From the NCBI GenBank assembly GCA_937967455.1, contig CALCJK010000021.1:1-64000 (forward strand): 64,000 bases of DNA, in the 5' to 3' direction. The notes beneath the pieces are model-generated. The model was not told the DNA's origin, ran no database searches, and worked only from the letters and a program-made list of their open reading frames with translations. Positions 17,585 to 26,640 of the stretch are shown piece after piece (the stretch's first letter is position 1; the number at the start of each line of letters is the position of its first letter). Position numbers and translations under genes: made by a program. Source of the stretch: an uncultured bacterium. GTDB taxonomy: Bacteria; Bacteroidota; Ignavibacteria; UBA10030; BY39.

Positions 17585-20500
17585 TTAACTCTCCTTTTTA
17601 TAATGAACTTTTTCTATTCCTATTATGCACTTTTCACCATTAATATCCCATTCTTTAATATATTTACAATTAGTAATTTTGGGTTCAATGGATTCAGCCA
17701 GTGTTTCAGATGAGATATAATTTTTTGTATTTACAATTGCAGAATGCAATTTATTACTGCATTCATAAAATATTTTAATTCTATCGGTTACTTCGAATTC
17801 AAAATCTCTCCGCATGTTTTGAACTCTATTAACAAACTCCCTTGCATAACCTTCATCTATTAATTCTTTAGTTAATTCTGTATCAAGTGCTACAATTATC
17901 TCATTATCCGATTCAACCAACCATCCTTTTATATCTTCATGAACAATTTCCACATCATCTTTGCTAATTCTAAACTTGTTACCATCTATACTGATGCTAA
18001 TCTCGCCGGTTTGTTCAAGCCTGTTAATCTGTTCGAGATTTAGAGATTTAATAAGATTTGCTATAGGTTGAACAAACTTTCCAAACTTCGGTCCAATGGA
18101 TTTAAAGTTTGGTTTTAATTTTTTGTGTACAATTTCAGAATCGCTACTTACATATTCGATCTGTTTTACATTTATTTCATCTAAAATAACATCTTTCATT
18201 AGTTCAACATCCGCTTTAAACTGCTCATTCCTGACTGGAATAATAATTCGTTTTAATGGTTGGCGTACTTTTAGGTTTAATTTAGTTCTTATTGCTCTTA
18301 CAAGATAAACAATTCTTTGAGCCGTTGCCATACGGTTTTCAAGTTTTTCATCTATTTCTGAAATATCAGCTTCAGGGAGATAAGAAAGGTGAACTGATTC
18401 AATATTTTCTAACTTTGTAACAGAATTTAAATTTCTAAAAATCTCTTCTGCTATAAATGGTGCAAATGGAGCTACTAATTTTGATATTGTAATTAAACAT
18501 TTGTAAAGTGTTTGATAAGCCGATGTCTTGTCCTTACCAAGCTCGCTTTTCCAGAATCTCCTGCGGTTACGCCTTACATACCAATTAGAGAGTTGATCAA
18601 TTGTAAAATCAGATATCATACGAGCTGCCTTCGTGACATCGTATTCATCCATTGCTTGGAAATACTTTACAATAAGTGAGTTTAAACTTGAAATTATCCA
18701 TCGATCAATTTCAGGGCGCTCATTTAAAGGTATATCAGCTTCTGAATAATCAAAGCGATCAATATTTGCATATAGAGCAAAGAATGAATATGTATTTATA
18801 AGTGTACCGAAGAATTTTCTTTGCACCTCCTGTAATCCTTCTTCGTTAAATAGTGTTGGTTTCCATGGAGGGCTACTTACAACCAAATACCAACGAGTCG
18901 TATCGGCACCATAATTATCAATAATAATAAACGGATCAACAGTATTTCCACGCGATTTGGACATTTTCTGCCCTTCTTTATCCAAAATTAACTCATTCAC
19001 TAACAAATTTTTAAAAGCTGGTTTATCAAACAGAAATGTGCTGATAGCATGTAATGAATAAAACCACCCACGAGTCTGATCAATGCCTTCACATATAAAA
19101 TCAGCAGGATGATGTGAAAGAAAAATTTCTTTATTTTCAAATGGATAGTGCCATTGAGCAAATGGCATTGCACCAGAGTCAAACCAAACATCTATCAATT
19201 CAGGTGTTCGATACATATATTGTCCACAATTAGAACATTTAAAAACTACTTTATCAACAAATGGTTTGTGTAAATCGATCTGTTTAGGATCAATATTTTC
19301 TAAATTTTCTTCATTCTCTAAAATTTTACCCTGTAGGATTTCTGCGATACTGCCAATGCATTTTTGTTCCCCACATTTACATATCCAGATAGGAAGTGGA
19401 GTCCCCCAGAATCTATCCCTTGATAAAGCCCAATCTTTATTCTCTTCGAGCCAGTTTCCAAATCTACCGATACCAACTTCAGCTGGAACCCAATTTATCT
19501 GTTTGTTTAACTCGATCATTCGTTGTGCATATTTGGTTGTACTAATATACCAGGATTCCCTTGCATAGTAAAGAAGAGGAGTTTTACATCTCCAGCAATG
19601 TGGGTAACTATGTGTTATTGTCTCTTTCTTATACAAAATTCTTCGTGTTTTTAAATCGTTAATAATGATTGGATCAGCATCTTTTACAAATTTCCCTGCA
19701 TAATCAAGAATCTCATTATTAAATTCTCCACTTTTATTAACTGGGTGAATGGTAGGTAAAGAATATTTTCTCCCTACTTGATAATCATCTTCACCATATG
19801 CAGGTGCGATATGAACTATTCCAGTGCCATCTTCAGTGGTTACGAATTCAGCCTCAATTATATAGAAAGCTTTCTCTTTTACAGGTACATAATTGAACAG
19901 TGGTATATATTCCATACCAACTAGATTTCTACCCAAAAAACTATCAATTACAATATATTCCCCTTCAAGAACTGACAATCTAGGTTTAGCTAAAATCAAT
20001 TTTTCATTTTGATTTTCAACTTTCACATATTCAACATCCGGGTGAACAGCAAGTGCAACATTTGAAATAAGTGTCCAGGGTGTTGTAGTCCAGACTAAAA
20101 AATATGTATTCTCTTCACTTTTAACTTTCATTTTCACATAGACACTTGGATCTTTTACATCCTCATAACCGAGCGATACTTCATGGGATGAAAGTGGGGT
20201 TTCACATCGTGGGCAATAAGGCTGAATTTTATATCCCTTATAAATCATACCTTTATCGTAAAATTGCTTTAATGCCCACCAGATTGATTCGATGTAATAG
20301 TTCTCAAATGTGATATAAGGTTCATTTAAATTTACCCAGTATCCCATTCGATTTGTTAATTCTTCCCAATCAGATTTGTATTTCCATACAGACTTTTTAC
20401 ATTCAGCATTAAATGCCTCGACACCATATTTTACAATATCTTCTTTATGTTTAAATCCAAGTGATTTTTCAACTTCAATTTCTACTGGAAGTCCGTGAGT

Positions 20501-20758
20501 ATCCCAACCTGCTTTGCGATTTACCTGATATCCTCTCATTGTCTTATATCTGCAGACTAGATCTTTTAGTGTTCTGCTCATAACATGGTGTATCCCTGGT
20601 CTACCATTTGCAGTTGGAGGACCTTCATAAAAAGTGAAGTTTGGTTTACCTTCTCTTGAGGAGATACTTTTTTCAAATATCTTTTTTTCCTGCCAGAATT
20701 TTAAAATTTGTTCCTCTAAATCTGAGTAATTTATTTTATCATTAAGTTCTTTAAACAT
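17585..20758 (-). CDS. ileS: Isoleucyl-tRNA synthetase
   Basis: A 1057-residue class I synthetase that charges tRNA-Ile. The HIGH-type motif reads G-R-P-G-I-H-H (about 52-58) and K-M-S-K-S is near residue 600. The editing domain lies between them and the anticodon-binding helical domain follows. The length and the GxPGIHH form match the Bacteroidota/eukaryote-like type rather than the roughly 930-residue E. coli type. Such enzymes are often less sensitive to mupirocin, a family-level point not tested here. It follows punA by two bases. Confidence 0.97.
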   Translation of the reverse strand: MFKELNDKINYSDLEEQILKFWQEKKIFEKSISSREGKPNFTFYEGPPTANGRPGIHHVMSRTLKDLVCRYKTMRGYQVNRKAGWDTHGLPVEIEVEKSLGFKHKEDIVKYGVEAFNAECKKSVWKYKSDWEELTNRMGYWVNLNEPYITFENYYIESIWWALKQFYDKGMIYKGYKIQPYCPRCETPLSSHEVSLGYEDVKDPSVYVKMKVKSEENTYFLVWTTTPWTLISNVALAVHPDVEYVKVENQNEKLILAKPRLSVLEGEYIVIDSFLGRNLVGMEYIPLFNYVPVKEKAFYIIEAEFVTTEDGTGIVHIAPAYGEDDYQVGRKYSLPTIHPVNKSGEFNNEILDYAGKFVKDADPIIINDLKTRRILYKKETITHSYPHCWRCKTPLLYYARESWYISTTKYAQRMIELNKQINWVPAEVGIGRFGNWLEENKDWALSRDRFWGTPLPIWICKCGEQKCIGSIAEILQGKILENEENLENIDPKQIDLHKPFVDKVVFKCSNCGQYMYRTPELIDVWFDSGAMPFAQWHYPFENKEIFLSHHPADFICEGIDQTRGWFYSLHAISTFLFDKPAFKNLLVNELILDKEGQKMSKSRGNTVDPFIIIDNYGADTTRWYLVVSSPPWKPTLFNEEGLQEVQRKFFGTLINTYSFFALYANIDRFDYSEADIPLNERPEIDRWIISSLNSLIVKYFQAMDEYDVTKAARMISDFTIDQLSNWYVRRNRRRFWKSELGKDKTSAYQTLYKCLITISKLVAPFAPFIAEEIFRNLNSVTKLENIESVHLSYLPEADISEIDEKLENRMATAQRIVYLVRAIRTKLNLKVRQPLKRIIIPVRNEQFKADVELMKDVILDEINVKQIEYVSSDSEIVHKKLKPNFKSIGPKFGKFVQPIANLIKSLNLEQINRLEQTGEISISIDGNKFRISKDDVEIVHEDIKGWLVESDNEIIVALDTELTKELIDEGYAREFVNRVQNMRRDFEFEVTDRIKIFYECSNKLHSAIVNTKNYISSETLAESIEPKITNCKYIKEWDINGEKCIIGIEKVHYKKES

Positions 20759-20760
20759 AT

Positions 20761-21579
20761 TCAGATCTTTTTGATTACCTCTTTCATTATCATTCTGAGT
20801 TTAGGTTCTGTACGATTTGCAACAGCAATAATTTCTTCAACAGATGCAGGTTTTAATGCATCAGGAAAACATTCATCGGTAATTATTGAAAATCCTAAAA
20901 CTTTCATTCCCATATGGTTTGCTACAATATTTTCTGGAACTGTGGACATTCCAACTGCATCAGCACCAATGCTGCGTAAAAATCTGTACTCAGCTCGGGT
21001 TTCAAGATTTGGACCTGGTACGGCTACAAAAACACCTCTTTGAAGCTTAATTTTTAAATTCAGAGCTACCTCTTCTGATAATTCTATTAACTTTCTTGAA
21101 TATGGTTCCGACATATCCGGAAATCTTGGACCGAGTGAATCATCATTTTTTCCTATTAGTGGATTATCACCCAATAGATTAATGTGATCAACTATTACCA
21201 TAATATCACCACGCTTGAAATTCGGATTCATACCGCCGGCAGCATTCGATATTAACAGAGTGTTAACACCCAAAAATTTCATTACACGTACTGGAAAAGT
21301 AATTTGCTGCATTGTGTAGCCCTCATAGTAATGAAATCGTCCCTGCATAGCCACAACATTTTTACCACTTAATCTTCCAAATATTAGCTTACCATGATGC
21401 GACTCAACAGTAGAAACTGGGAAATGTGGTATATTCCCATAATCAAGAACCACATCTTTTTTAATTTCTTTTGCAAGTCCACCAAGTCCTGTCCCAAGAA
21501 TTATACCAATTTTGGGCTGCATCTTTGTATAACGTCGTATAAAGTCGACTGCTTCTCTTATTTGTGTTCTGAGTTCCAT
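20761..21579 (-). CDS. punA: Purine nucleoside phosphorylase, trimeric (PNP-I) type
   Basis: This enzyme phosphorolyses inosine, guanosine or xanthosine to the base and ribose 1-phosphate for purine salvage. The 272-residue chain has the phosphate-binding G-T-G-L-G-G, the HHG-type block (V-E-S-H-H-G-K-L), S-N-A-A-G-G and the purine-site T-D-E-C-F-P. An ATG four codons earlier (21591) would overlap divIVA by 11 bases; the ATG at 21579, two bases after its stop, is preferred, though spacing does not settle it. It is inserted between divIVA and ileS in an otherwise conserved cell-division gene order. Confidence 0.93.
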   Translation of the reverse strand: MELRTQIREAVDFIRRYTKMQPKIGIILGTGLGGLAKEIKKDVVLDYGNIPHFPVSTVESHHGKLIFGRLSGKNVVAMQGRFHYYEGYTMQQITFPVRVMKFLGVNTLLISNAAGGMNPNFKRGDIMVIVDHINLLGDNPLIGKNDDSLGPRFPDMSEPYSRKLIELSEEVALNLKIKLQRGVFVAVPGPNLETRAEYRFLRSIGADAVGMSTVPENIVANHMGMKVLGFSIITDECFPDALKPASVEEIIAVANRTEPKLRMIMKEVIKKI

Positions 21580-21580
21580 A

Positions 21581-22123
21581 TTATTCTTCATTATCTATAT
21601 TTTTCACAATATCATTAATTTCTGCATCTTCTTTTTCAGTATCTTTTTCAGAGTTTTGTGTTAATATAATTTCTTCATCAACTTCAAGTGCTTTAATAAG
21701 TTCAAGTTCAGAATTCAACAACAATTTCAATCTGCCTGCAAGTGTATTTTTCTTTGCTTTTAGAATTTCTATTTCTTCCTTGAGTCTGGTGTTTTCGCTT
21801 CTGGCTTTATCTAAAATCTGAGCAGCTTTTAATTCTGCGTCCTGAATTATTAATTGTCCTTCTTTTTTGGCATTTTCAATAGATTTTGCACTTACATCTT
21901 GAGCCTGCATCAAAGTTGCTTGCAAAGTTTTTTCCATAGATTTATAATCTTGAAGTTGTGTTTGCGCTTCTACTAATTTACTCTGTAATTCTTTATTTGA
22001 GCGCTGGAGTTCATCTAGTTCCTCTGCAATCATACTCAAGAATGTATCCACCTCAACAGGATCATATCCACGCATAACTTTTTTAAATTCCTGTTTTTTT
22101 AAATCAATTGATGTAAGTTTCAT
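21581..22123 (-). CDS. divIVA: DivIVA domain protein
   Basis: About 180 residues. The N-terminus holds the DivIVA lipid-binding segment ([14 protein letters not shown], then [11 protein letters not shown]) and is followed by a long coiled coil (about 28-130) and an acidic tail. DivIVA marks curved membrane at division sites and poles in Gram-positive bacteria; its role in Gram-negative relatives is less clear. The open frame extends to a GTG at 22132, but AAAGGTGG directly before the ATG at 22123 sets the start there. It lies 12 bases after yggS. Confidence 0.88.
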   Translation of the reverse strand: MKLTSIDLKKQEFKKVMRGYDPVEVDTFLSMIAEELDELQRSNKELQSKLVEAQTQLQDYKSMEKTLQATLMQAQDVSAKSIENAKKEGQLIIQDAELKAAQILDKARSENTRLKEEIEILKAKKNTLAGRLKLLLNSELELIKALEVDEEIILTQNSEKDTEKEDAEINDIVKNIDNEE

Positions 22124-22135
22124 AATTCCCACCTT

Positions 22136-22828
22136 TTAATTTGTTGTATAAATTCGAGAGCCAAAAATTGCACTACCAATGCGTAAAATTGTTGCCCCCT
22201 CCTGAATTGCCACAAGAAAATCGTTCGACATACCCATTGAGAGATGTTTAAAATTTCTGTATCCTTTTAAATTAAGCTCGTCCCGCAATTCTCTAAGGAG
22301 TTTAAACTCATCTCTTGATTCTTCGGGATTTTCTGCAAATTTCCCTATTGTCATTAATCCAATGATATTTATATTTTTTAAACTCATAATTTCTTCCACA
22401 GCATTCTTTAAAACATCTGGAGAAAATCCAAACTTTGAAGTTTCGCCAGATGTATTAACTTCCAATAAAACATTTTGAATAATATTTTTTTTCAAACAAT
22501 AATTTGAAATTTCTCTTGCAATCTTAATCGAATCAACAGAATGTATAAGATCAACCTGTCCAGCTATGTACTTCACTTTATTGGATTGAAGATGCCCTAT
22601 AAAGTGCCAGTGTATTGGATAATCTTTTAATTCTTTTTTTTTCTCTACAAATTCCTGTGCATAATTTTCAGCAAAATCTAACAGACCAGCTTGATACGCT
22701 TCCAATATCAACTTACTGTTAAATGTCTTGGCAACAGCAACAATCTTGATTTCTTCTGGATTCCTCGCAATCTTCTCACAAACTTCTTTAACCTGCTGTC
22801 TTATTCTATTGATATTTTCAGCAATCAT
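22136..22828 (-). CDS. yggS: YggS-family PLP homeostasis protein
   Basis: A 230-residue single-domain PLP-binding TIM-barrel protein (fold type III). The PLP lysine is K34 in A-V-A-K-T-F, and the H-x-I-G-x-L-Q-x-N-K motif and the C-terminal S-M-G-M-S-N-D-F block are present. YggS proteins buffer free PLP and affect amino acid pools; no enzymatic reaction is established. It is the first gene of the minus-strand run to rluD and is divergent from the uracil-DNA glycosylase gene. Confidence 0.95.
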   Translation of the reverse strand: MIAENINRIRQQVKEVCEKIARNPEEIKIVAVAKTFNSKLILEAYQAGLLDFAENYAQEFVEKKKELKDYPIHWHFIGHLQSNKVKYIAGQVDLIHSVDSIKIAREISNYCLKKNIIQNVLLEVNTSGETSKFGFSPDVLKNAVEEIMSLKNINIIGLMTIGKFAENPEESRDEFKLLRELRDELNLKGYRNFKHLSMGMSNDFLVAIQEGATILRIGSAIFGSRIYTTN

Positions 22829-22857
22829 ACATTAATTGGATATTAAATATAAGCCAT

Positions 22858-22887
22858 TTTGCAAATAAAAACAAAAAGCTAAATTTG
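22858..22887 (+). promoter_or_regulatory. Putative promoter of the uracil-DNA glycosylase gene
   Basis: TTTG (22858-22861), an 18-base spacer and TAAATTTG (22880-22887) match the Bacteroidota consensus TTTG/TAnnTTTG exactly, with a slightly short spacer. This is the best promoter match seen in the window. The predicted start near 22893 lies just before the AAAGGA site at 22898-22903. Confidence 0.55.
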
Positions 22888-22907
22888 ATAAATTTATAAA
22901 GGATAAT

Positions 22908-23639
22908 TTGAAAAAAAATTGTATATTTACATTTAAAATGTATACAGATTTAGAAGATATAAATCAACATATTACCGCTTGTGAAAAATGTGAGAGAATT
23001 TTAAACTGGATTCAAATTGTTTCACAAAACAAAATCAAGCGTTTCGCAGACCAAGTTTATTGGGCAAAACCGGTTCCCAGTTTTGGTGATCCAAAAGCAG
23101 AATTTTTAGTTGTTGGACTTGCACCGGCAGCACATGGAGCTAATAGAACTGGTAGAATGTTCACTGGAGACCGTAGCGGAATGTGGCTTTATAAAGCTTT
23201 GTATAATTTTGGATTTGCAAACAAACCTGAATCGATTAGTTTAAATGATGGTTTAAAATTATCAAATTGCTGGATTACAGCTGCACTTCATTGTGCGCCA
23301 CCTTCAAACAAACCAAACAAGGAAGAAATTCTAAATTGTAACAATTACCTTTTGAATGAAATTCTACTATTAGAAAATCTGAAAGTAATTTTAGCTCTCG
23401 GCAAAATTGCATTTGAATCAGTATTATTAGCAATCTTAGAAACTGGTTGGATAAAAGAAACAAAAAATTTTAAATTTTCACATGGGGCAAAATATGAGTT
23501 AGATAACAAAAAATATTTAATTTCCTCATATCACCCAAGTCAACAAAATACATTTACTGGTAAGCTTACTCATAAGATGTTTTATGAAGTTTTTTCTACA
23601 ATAGTAAACTTATTAAAAAAGGAAAAAGAAAATGGATAA
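22908..23639 (+). CDS. Uracil-DNA glycosylase, family 5 (UDGb-like)
   Basis: A 243-residue Fe-S uracil-DNA glycosylase that removes deaminated bases. The active-site block G-L-A-P-A-A-H-G-A-N-R-T-G-R lacks the Asp/Asn catalytic residue of families 1 and 4, as is typical of family 5. The second block is S-S-Y-H-P-S-Q-Q-N-T. Cluster cysteines are C25 and C28 (C-E-K-C) plus two downstream (S-N-C-W; L-H-C-A or L-N-C-N). The start is a TTG with AAAGGA four bases upstream; an ATG at 22938 is the alternative. It overlaps the SDR gene by eight bases. Confidence 0.9.
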   Translation: MKKNCIFTFKMYTDLEDINQHITACEKCERILNWIQIVSQNKIKRFADQVYWAKPVPSFGDPKAEFLVVGLAPAAHGANRTGRMFTGDRSGMWLYKALYNFGFANKPESISLNDGLKLSNCWITAALHCAPPSNKPNKEEILNCNNYLLNEILLLENLKVILALGKIAFESVLLAILETGWIKETKNFKFSHGAKYELDNKKYLISSYHPSQQNTFTGKLTHKMFYEVFSTIVNLLKKEKENG

Positions 23640-24399
23640 AGAATTTTTGAATAAAATATTTATAATAACCGGTGCTTCGAGTGGAATTGGAAAAGCAACA
23701 ACTGAGCTAGCAATTCAACGTGGTGCAAATGTTTTAGCAACAGGAAGAAAAATTGAAGAACTTAAAAAATTACTAATTAAACACGGCACCTCAAATTTAG
23801 AAATAGTTGCTGCAGACATTACAATAGAGGCAGATAGGAAATTAATTGTTGAAAAATGTATAAATAAATTCGGTGGAATTGATGTACTTGTTAATGCTGC
23901 TGGAATAATTGCTGGAGGATCTATTGAAAATACAACCCTCGAACAATGGGATTATATGCTGGATATAAACTTACGATCTGTGTTCAGGCTGATTCAAATA
24001 TCTCTACCATACCTAATCAAAAGAAAAGGTAATATTATTAATGTTTCGAGTATAACAGGAATAAGAGCCTTCCCGAATATTTTAGCATATTGTGTAAGTA
24101 AGGCGGGTTTAGATCAGCTTACACACTGTATTGCACTTGAACTTGCATCAAAAGGTGTGAGAGTAAATTCAATTAACCCTGGAGTTGTTGTTACAAATCT
24201 ACACAGAGCAAGCGGAATGAGCGAAGAATCATATAATGCTTTTCTTGAGCACAGCAAAACAACACATCCTTTAGGAAGAGTGGGCAAACCAGAAGAGATT
24301 GCAGAACTCATTCTTTTCCTTGCATCAGAAAAAGCAGCCTGGATAACTGGTGTAAGTTATAGTATAGATGGTGGAAGAGCACAAACCTGTTTGAGGTAA
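23632..24399 (+). CDS. Short-chain dehydrogenase/reductase
   Basis: A 255-residue classical SDR with a Rossmann fold. The cofactor loop is G-A-S-S-G-I-G (about 12-18), N-A-A-G is near 90, the catalytic serine is in V-S-S-I, and Y-x-x-x-K is seen in Y-C-V-S-K. The C-terminal SIDGGRA closure is the usual SDR end. The residue after the second strand (GRK) suggests NADP(H) preference. The substrate cannot be told from the sequence. It overlaps the uracil-DNA glycosylase gene and is followed after four bases by the PLP enzyme gene. Confidence 0.9.
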   Translation: MDKEFLNKIFIITGASSGIGKATTELAIQRGANVLATGRKIEELKKLLIKHGTSNLEIVAADITIEADRKLIVEKCINKFGGIDVLVNAAGIIAGGSIENTTLEQWDYMLDINLRSVFRLIQISLPYLIKRKGNIINVSSITGIRAFPNILAYCVSKAGLDQLTHCIALELASKGVRVNSINPGVVVTNLHRASGMSEESYNAFLEHSKTTHPLGRVGKPEEIAELILFLASEKAAWITGVSYSIDGGRAQTCLR

Positions 24400-24403
24400 A
24401 AAA

Positions 24404-25594
24404 ATGAAGAATAAAAAGATAGAAACCCAAATAATTCACGGTAATAAACAGTACCCATTTACTGGACCTGTAGTTTATCCAATATATCAAACCAGCAATT
24501 TCAGATTTAAAAATTCCAGTATTGCAAGCCGATATTCCAAAGGTGATGAATCAGTTTTTGTTTATTCGAGAATACACAATCCGACAGTAAATCAGCTGGA
24601 ACAAAAATTTACAGAGCTTTACGATAATAAGGCTACTCTTTTTTGTTCTGGAATGGCAGCTATTAGCACTACCATACTTGCTTTATGTAAATCTGACGAA
24701 GAAATTTTAACGATTCCGAATTTATATGGTGGAACATATCATTATTTCAATGAGGTTTTACCAAAATTTAAAATTGATATAAAAACTTTTGAACCAAATT
24801 CTTTGGAAGATTTATTATACTTAATCACACCTAAAACACGAATAGTTTACTTTGAAACTCCAACAAATCCCACAATTAATCTGGTAGATATTCAAAAGCT
24901 GGTTAAGATAGTAAAAAAAATTGAAAAAGAATATAACAAAAAAATATATACAATACTCGACAACACATTTGCAACGATTCTAAACCAGAATCCTTTTAAA
25001 TATGGTGTTGATATAGTAATTGAAAGTACAACAAAATACTTAGGTGGCCATTCTGATTTGATAGGCGGATTGGTAGTAAGCTCAAACAATACTGCTCAAA
25101 AAATCAAAAATCTTAGAAAATATACTGGAAGCATAATGGAGCCTTTTACCGCATTTTTACTCGATCGAAGTCTGAAAACTTTCTTATTCCGAGTAAAACA
25201 ACAAAATCAAAATGCGATTGAACTGGCAAAAGCATTAGAAAAGCACAGAAACATAATACGAGTTCTTTATCCAGGTTTAAAATCACACCCTAATCACGAA
25301 CTTGCTAAGAAACAAATGAGGGGGTTTGGTGGAATGTTAACAATTGAAGTGGTTGGTGGTTTAAAAAATGCCATTAAATTTTGCAATAATTTAAAATTGG
25401 CAGTTAACGCTATGTCACTCGGTGGAGTTGAAACCTCTGTAAGTATACCTGTGTTATCCTCACATATTGGATTAACAAAAAGTGAATTAACTCGACAAGG
25501 TGTAACAGAAGGAATGGTTAGAATATCAACTGGAATTGAAAATATAGTAGATTTAATTCAAGATTTTTACCAATCTTTAAACAAATTAAAATAA
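24404..25594 (+). CDS. Cys/Met metabolism PLP-dependent enzyme (cystathionine/methionine gamma-lyase family)
   Basis: A 396-residue fold-type I PLP enzyme of the trans-sulfuration family. PLP contacts are Y54 and R56 (Y-S-R), S/G-M at 82-84, D186 with N187, and the Schiff-base lysine K211 in S-T-T-K-Y-L-G-G. The segment L-Y-G-G-T lacks the cysteine found at this point in specialised methionine gamma-lyases (L-Y-G-C-T). Cystathionine gamma-synthase/lyase or an acylhomoserine sulfhydrylase are all possible. It lies four bases after the SDR gene and two before the DUF486 gene. Confidence 0.85.
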   Translation: MKNKKIETQIIHGNKQYPFTGPVVYPIYQTSNFRFKNSSIASRYSKGDESVFVYSRIHNPTVNQLEQKFTELYDNKATLFCSGMAAISTTILALCKSDEEILTIPNLYGGTYHYFNEVLPKFKIDIKTFEPNSLEDLLYLITPKTRIVYFETPTNPTINLVDIQKLVKIVKKIEKEYNKKIYTILDNTFATILNQNPFKYGVDIVIESTTKYLGGHSDLIGGLVVSSNNTAQKIKNLRKYTGSIMEPFTAFLLDRSLKTFLFRVKQQNQNAIELAKALEKHRNIIRVLYPGLKSHPNHELAKKQMRGFGGMLTIEVVGGLKNAIKFCNNLKLAVNAMSLGGVETSVSIPVLSSHIGLTKSELTRQGVTEGMVRISTGIENIVDLIQDFYQSLNKLK

Positions 25595-25596
25595 AA

Positions 25597-25929
25597 ATGA
25601 TAACAATAATTCTTCTTATAATTTCGAATATCTATATGACTTTTGCCTGGTATGGACATCTAAAATATAAAAACCAGTCATTAATTGTTGTGATTTTGGC
25701 TTCCTGGTTGATTGCGCTGTTTGAGTACATGTTTCAAGTACCAGCAAATAGAATTGGCTATGGAAAATTTACAGCAACACAATTAAAAATCATTCAGGAA
25801 GTCATATCTATTACAATCTTTATTATATTTGCTCTTTTTTATTTAAAAGAAGTCCCACGGTGGAACTATTTAGTTTCATTTCTATTAATTTTGGGTGCAG
25901 TTTATTTTTCTATCGGCTTTAAAAAATAA
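25597..25929 (+). CDS. DMT-like small membrane protein, DUF486 family
   Basis: A 110-residue protein with about four hydrophobic segments. The conserved blocks F-A-W-Y-G-H-L, W-L-I-A-L-F-E-Y and P-A-N-R-I-G mark the DUF486 family, related to small drug/metabolite transporters. It starts two bases after the PLP enzyme gene, so it is in the same operon. The substrate is not known. The family is small, and homodimers or tetramers would be needed to form a channel. Confidence 0.82.
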   Translation: MITIILLIISNIYMTFAWYGHLKYKNQSLIVVILASWLIALFEYMFQVPANRIGYGKFTATQLKIIQEVISITIFIIFALFYLKEVPRWNYLVSFLLILGAVYFSIGFKK

Positions 25930-25935
25930 AACCCA

Positions 25936-26604
25936 ATGCAGAAAAATAAAAACATACCAAAAATCGAAGATGAGCAAATTATAAATTTAAAATTAAAAGA
26001 ATTAAAACTTGCTTCTAACAGGATTGAATCTCGGAAAGAAGATATCTATTTAGTTAACCAAGCATTAAAGGGAAACCAGGCGGCATATGAAAAATTAATG
26101 AAAAAATATAAATCTACAATTTCTTTTGTCCTCTTGAGAATAATTCAGGATAAAAGTGAAATTGAGGATATTGTACAGGAAGTTTTCATTAATACTTTTA
26201 AATCTTTAAAAACTTACAAGAAACAATACTCTTTTTTCTCCTGGATCTACAAAATTGCTATGAACAAAGGCATAGATTACTTGAGAAAAAAAAAGTTACA
26301 GACCTTTTCAATTGATAAACCAATAAAGACAAAAGACGGAGATTTACATTTTGAATTACCTGATTCGACTTACGAGCCAGATAAACAAATAATTGCCAGG
26401 GAACGGGCAGCATTAGTACATTGGGCTATAGACCAGTTACCGGCAAAGTATAAAAAAGTGATCATATTGAGACACCAGGAGGAAAAAGATTACGCAGAAA
26501 TCGCTAAGGAACTGAACCTTCCTATTGGAACCGTTAAAGTGCATATTTTCAGAGCACGAGAATTATTGAATAAATATCTTAAAAAACGAATTCGCCATTA
26601 TTGA
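25936..26604 (+). CDS. RNA polymerase sigma factor, ECF-like
   Basis: A 222-residue sigma factor with regions 2 and 4 and no region 3. Region 2 (about 48-118) includes IEDIVQEVFINTF and the core-binding FFSWIYKIAMNKGID; region 4 (about 160-215) has the helix-turn-helix Y-A-E-I-A-K-E-L-N-L-P-I-G-T-V-K. The first about 45 residues are a basic, charged extension beyond a usual ECF factor. No anti-sigma gene is adjacent; the next gene encodes a LiaF-like exported protein. It is six bases after DUF486, so may be carried on the same transcript. Confidence 0.92.
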   Translation: MQKNKNIPKIEDEQIINLKLKELKLASNRIESRKEDIYLVNQALKGNQAAYEKLMKKYKSTISFVLLRIIQDKSEIEDIVQEVFINTFKSLKTYKKQYSFFSWIYKIAMNKGIDYLRKKKLQTFSIDKPIKTKDGDLHFELPDSTYEPDKQIIARERAALVHWAIDQLPAKYKKVIILRHQEEKDYAEIAKELNLPIGTVKVHIFRARELLNKYLKKRIRHY

Positions 26605-26640
26605 AACATATATCTTAAAGACTCGTAAACATCAGATAAA

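Noticed and set aside
24404-25594. Methionine gamma-lyase as a firm call
   Set aside because: The active-site Cys typical of that enzyme (L-Y-G-C-T) is Gly here; the family cannot be split further from the sequence.
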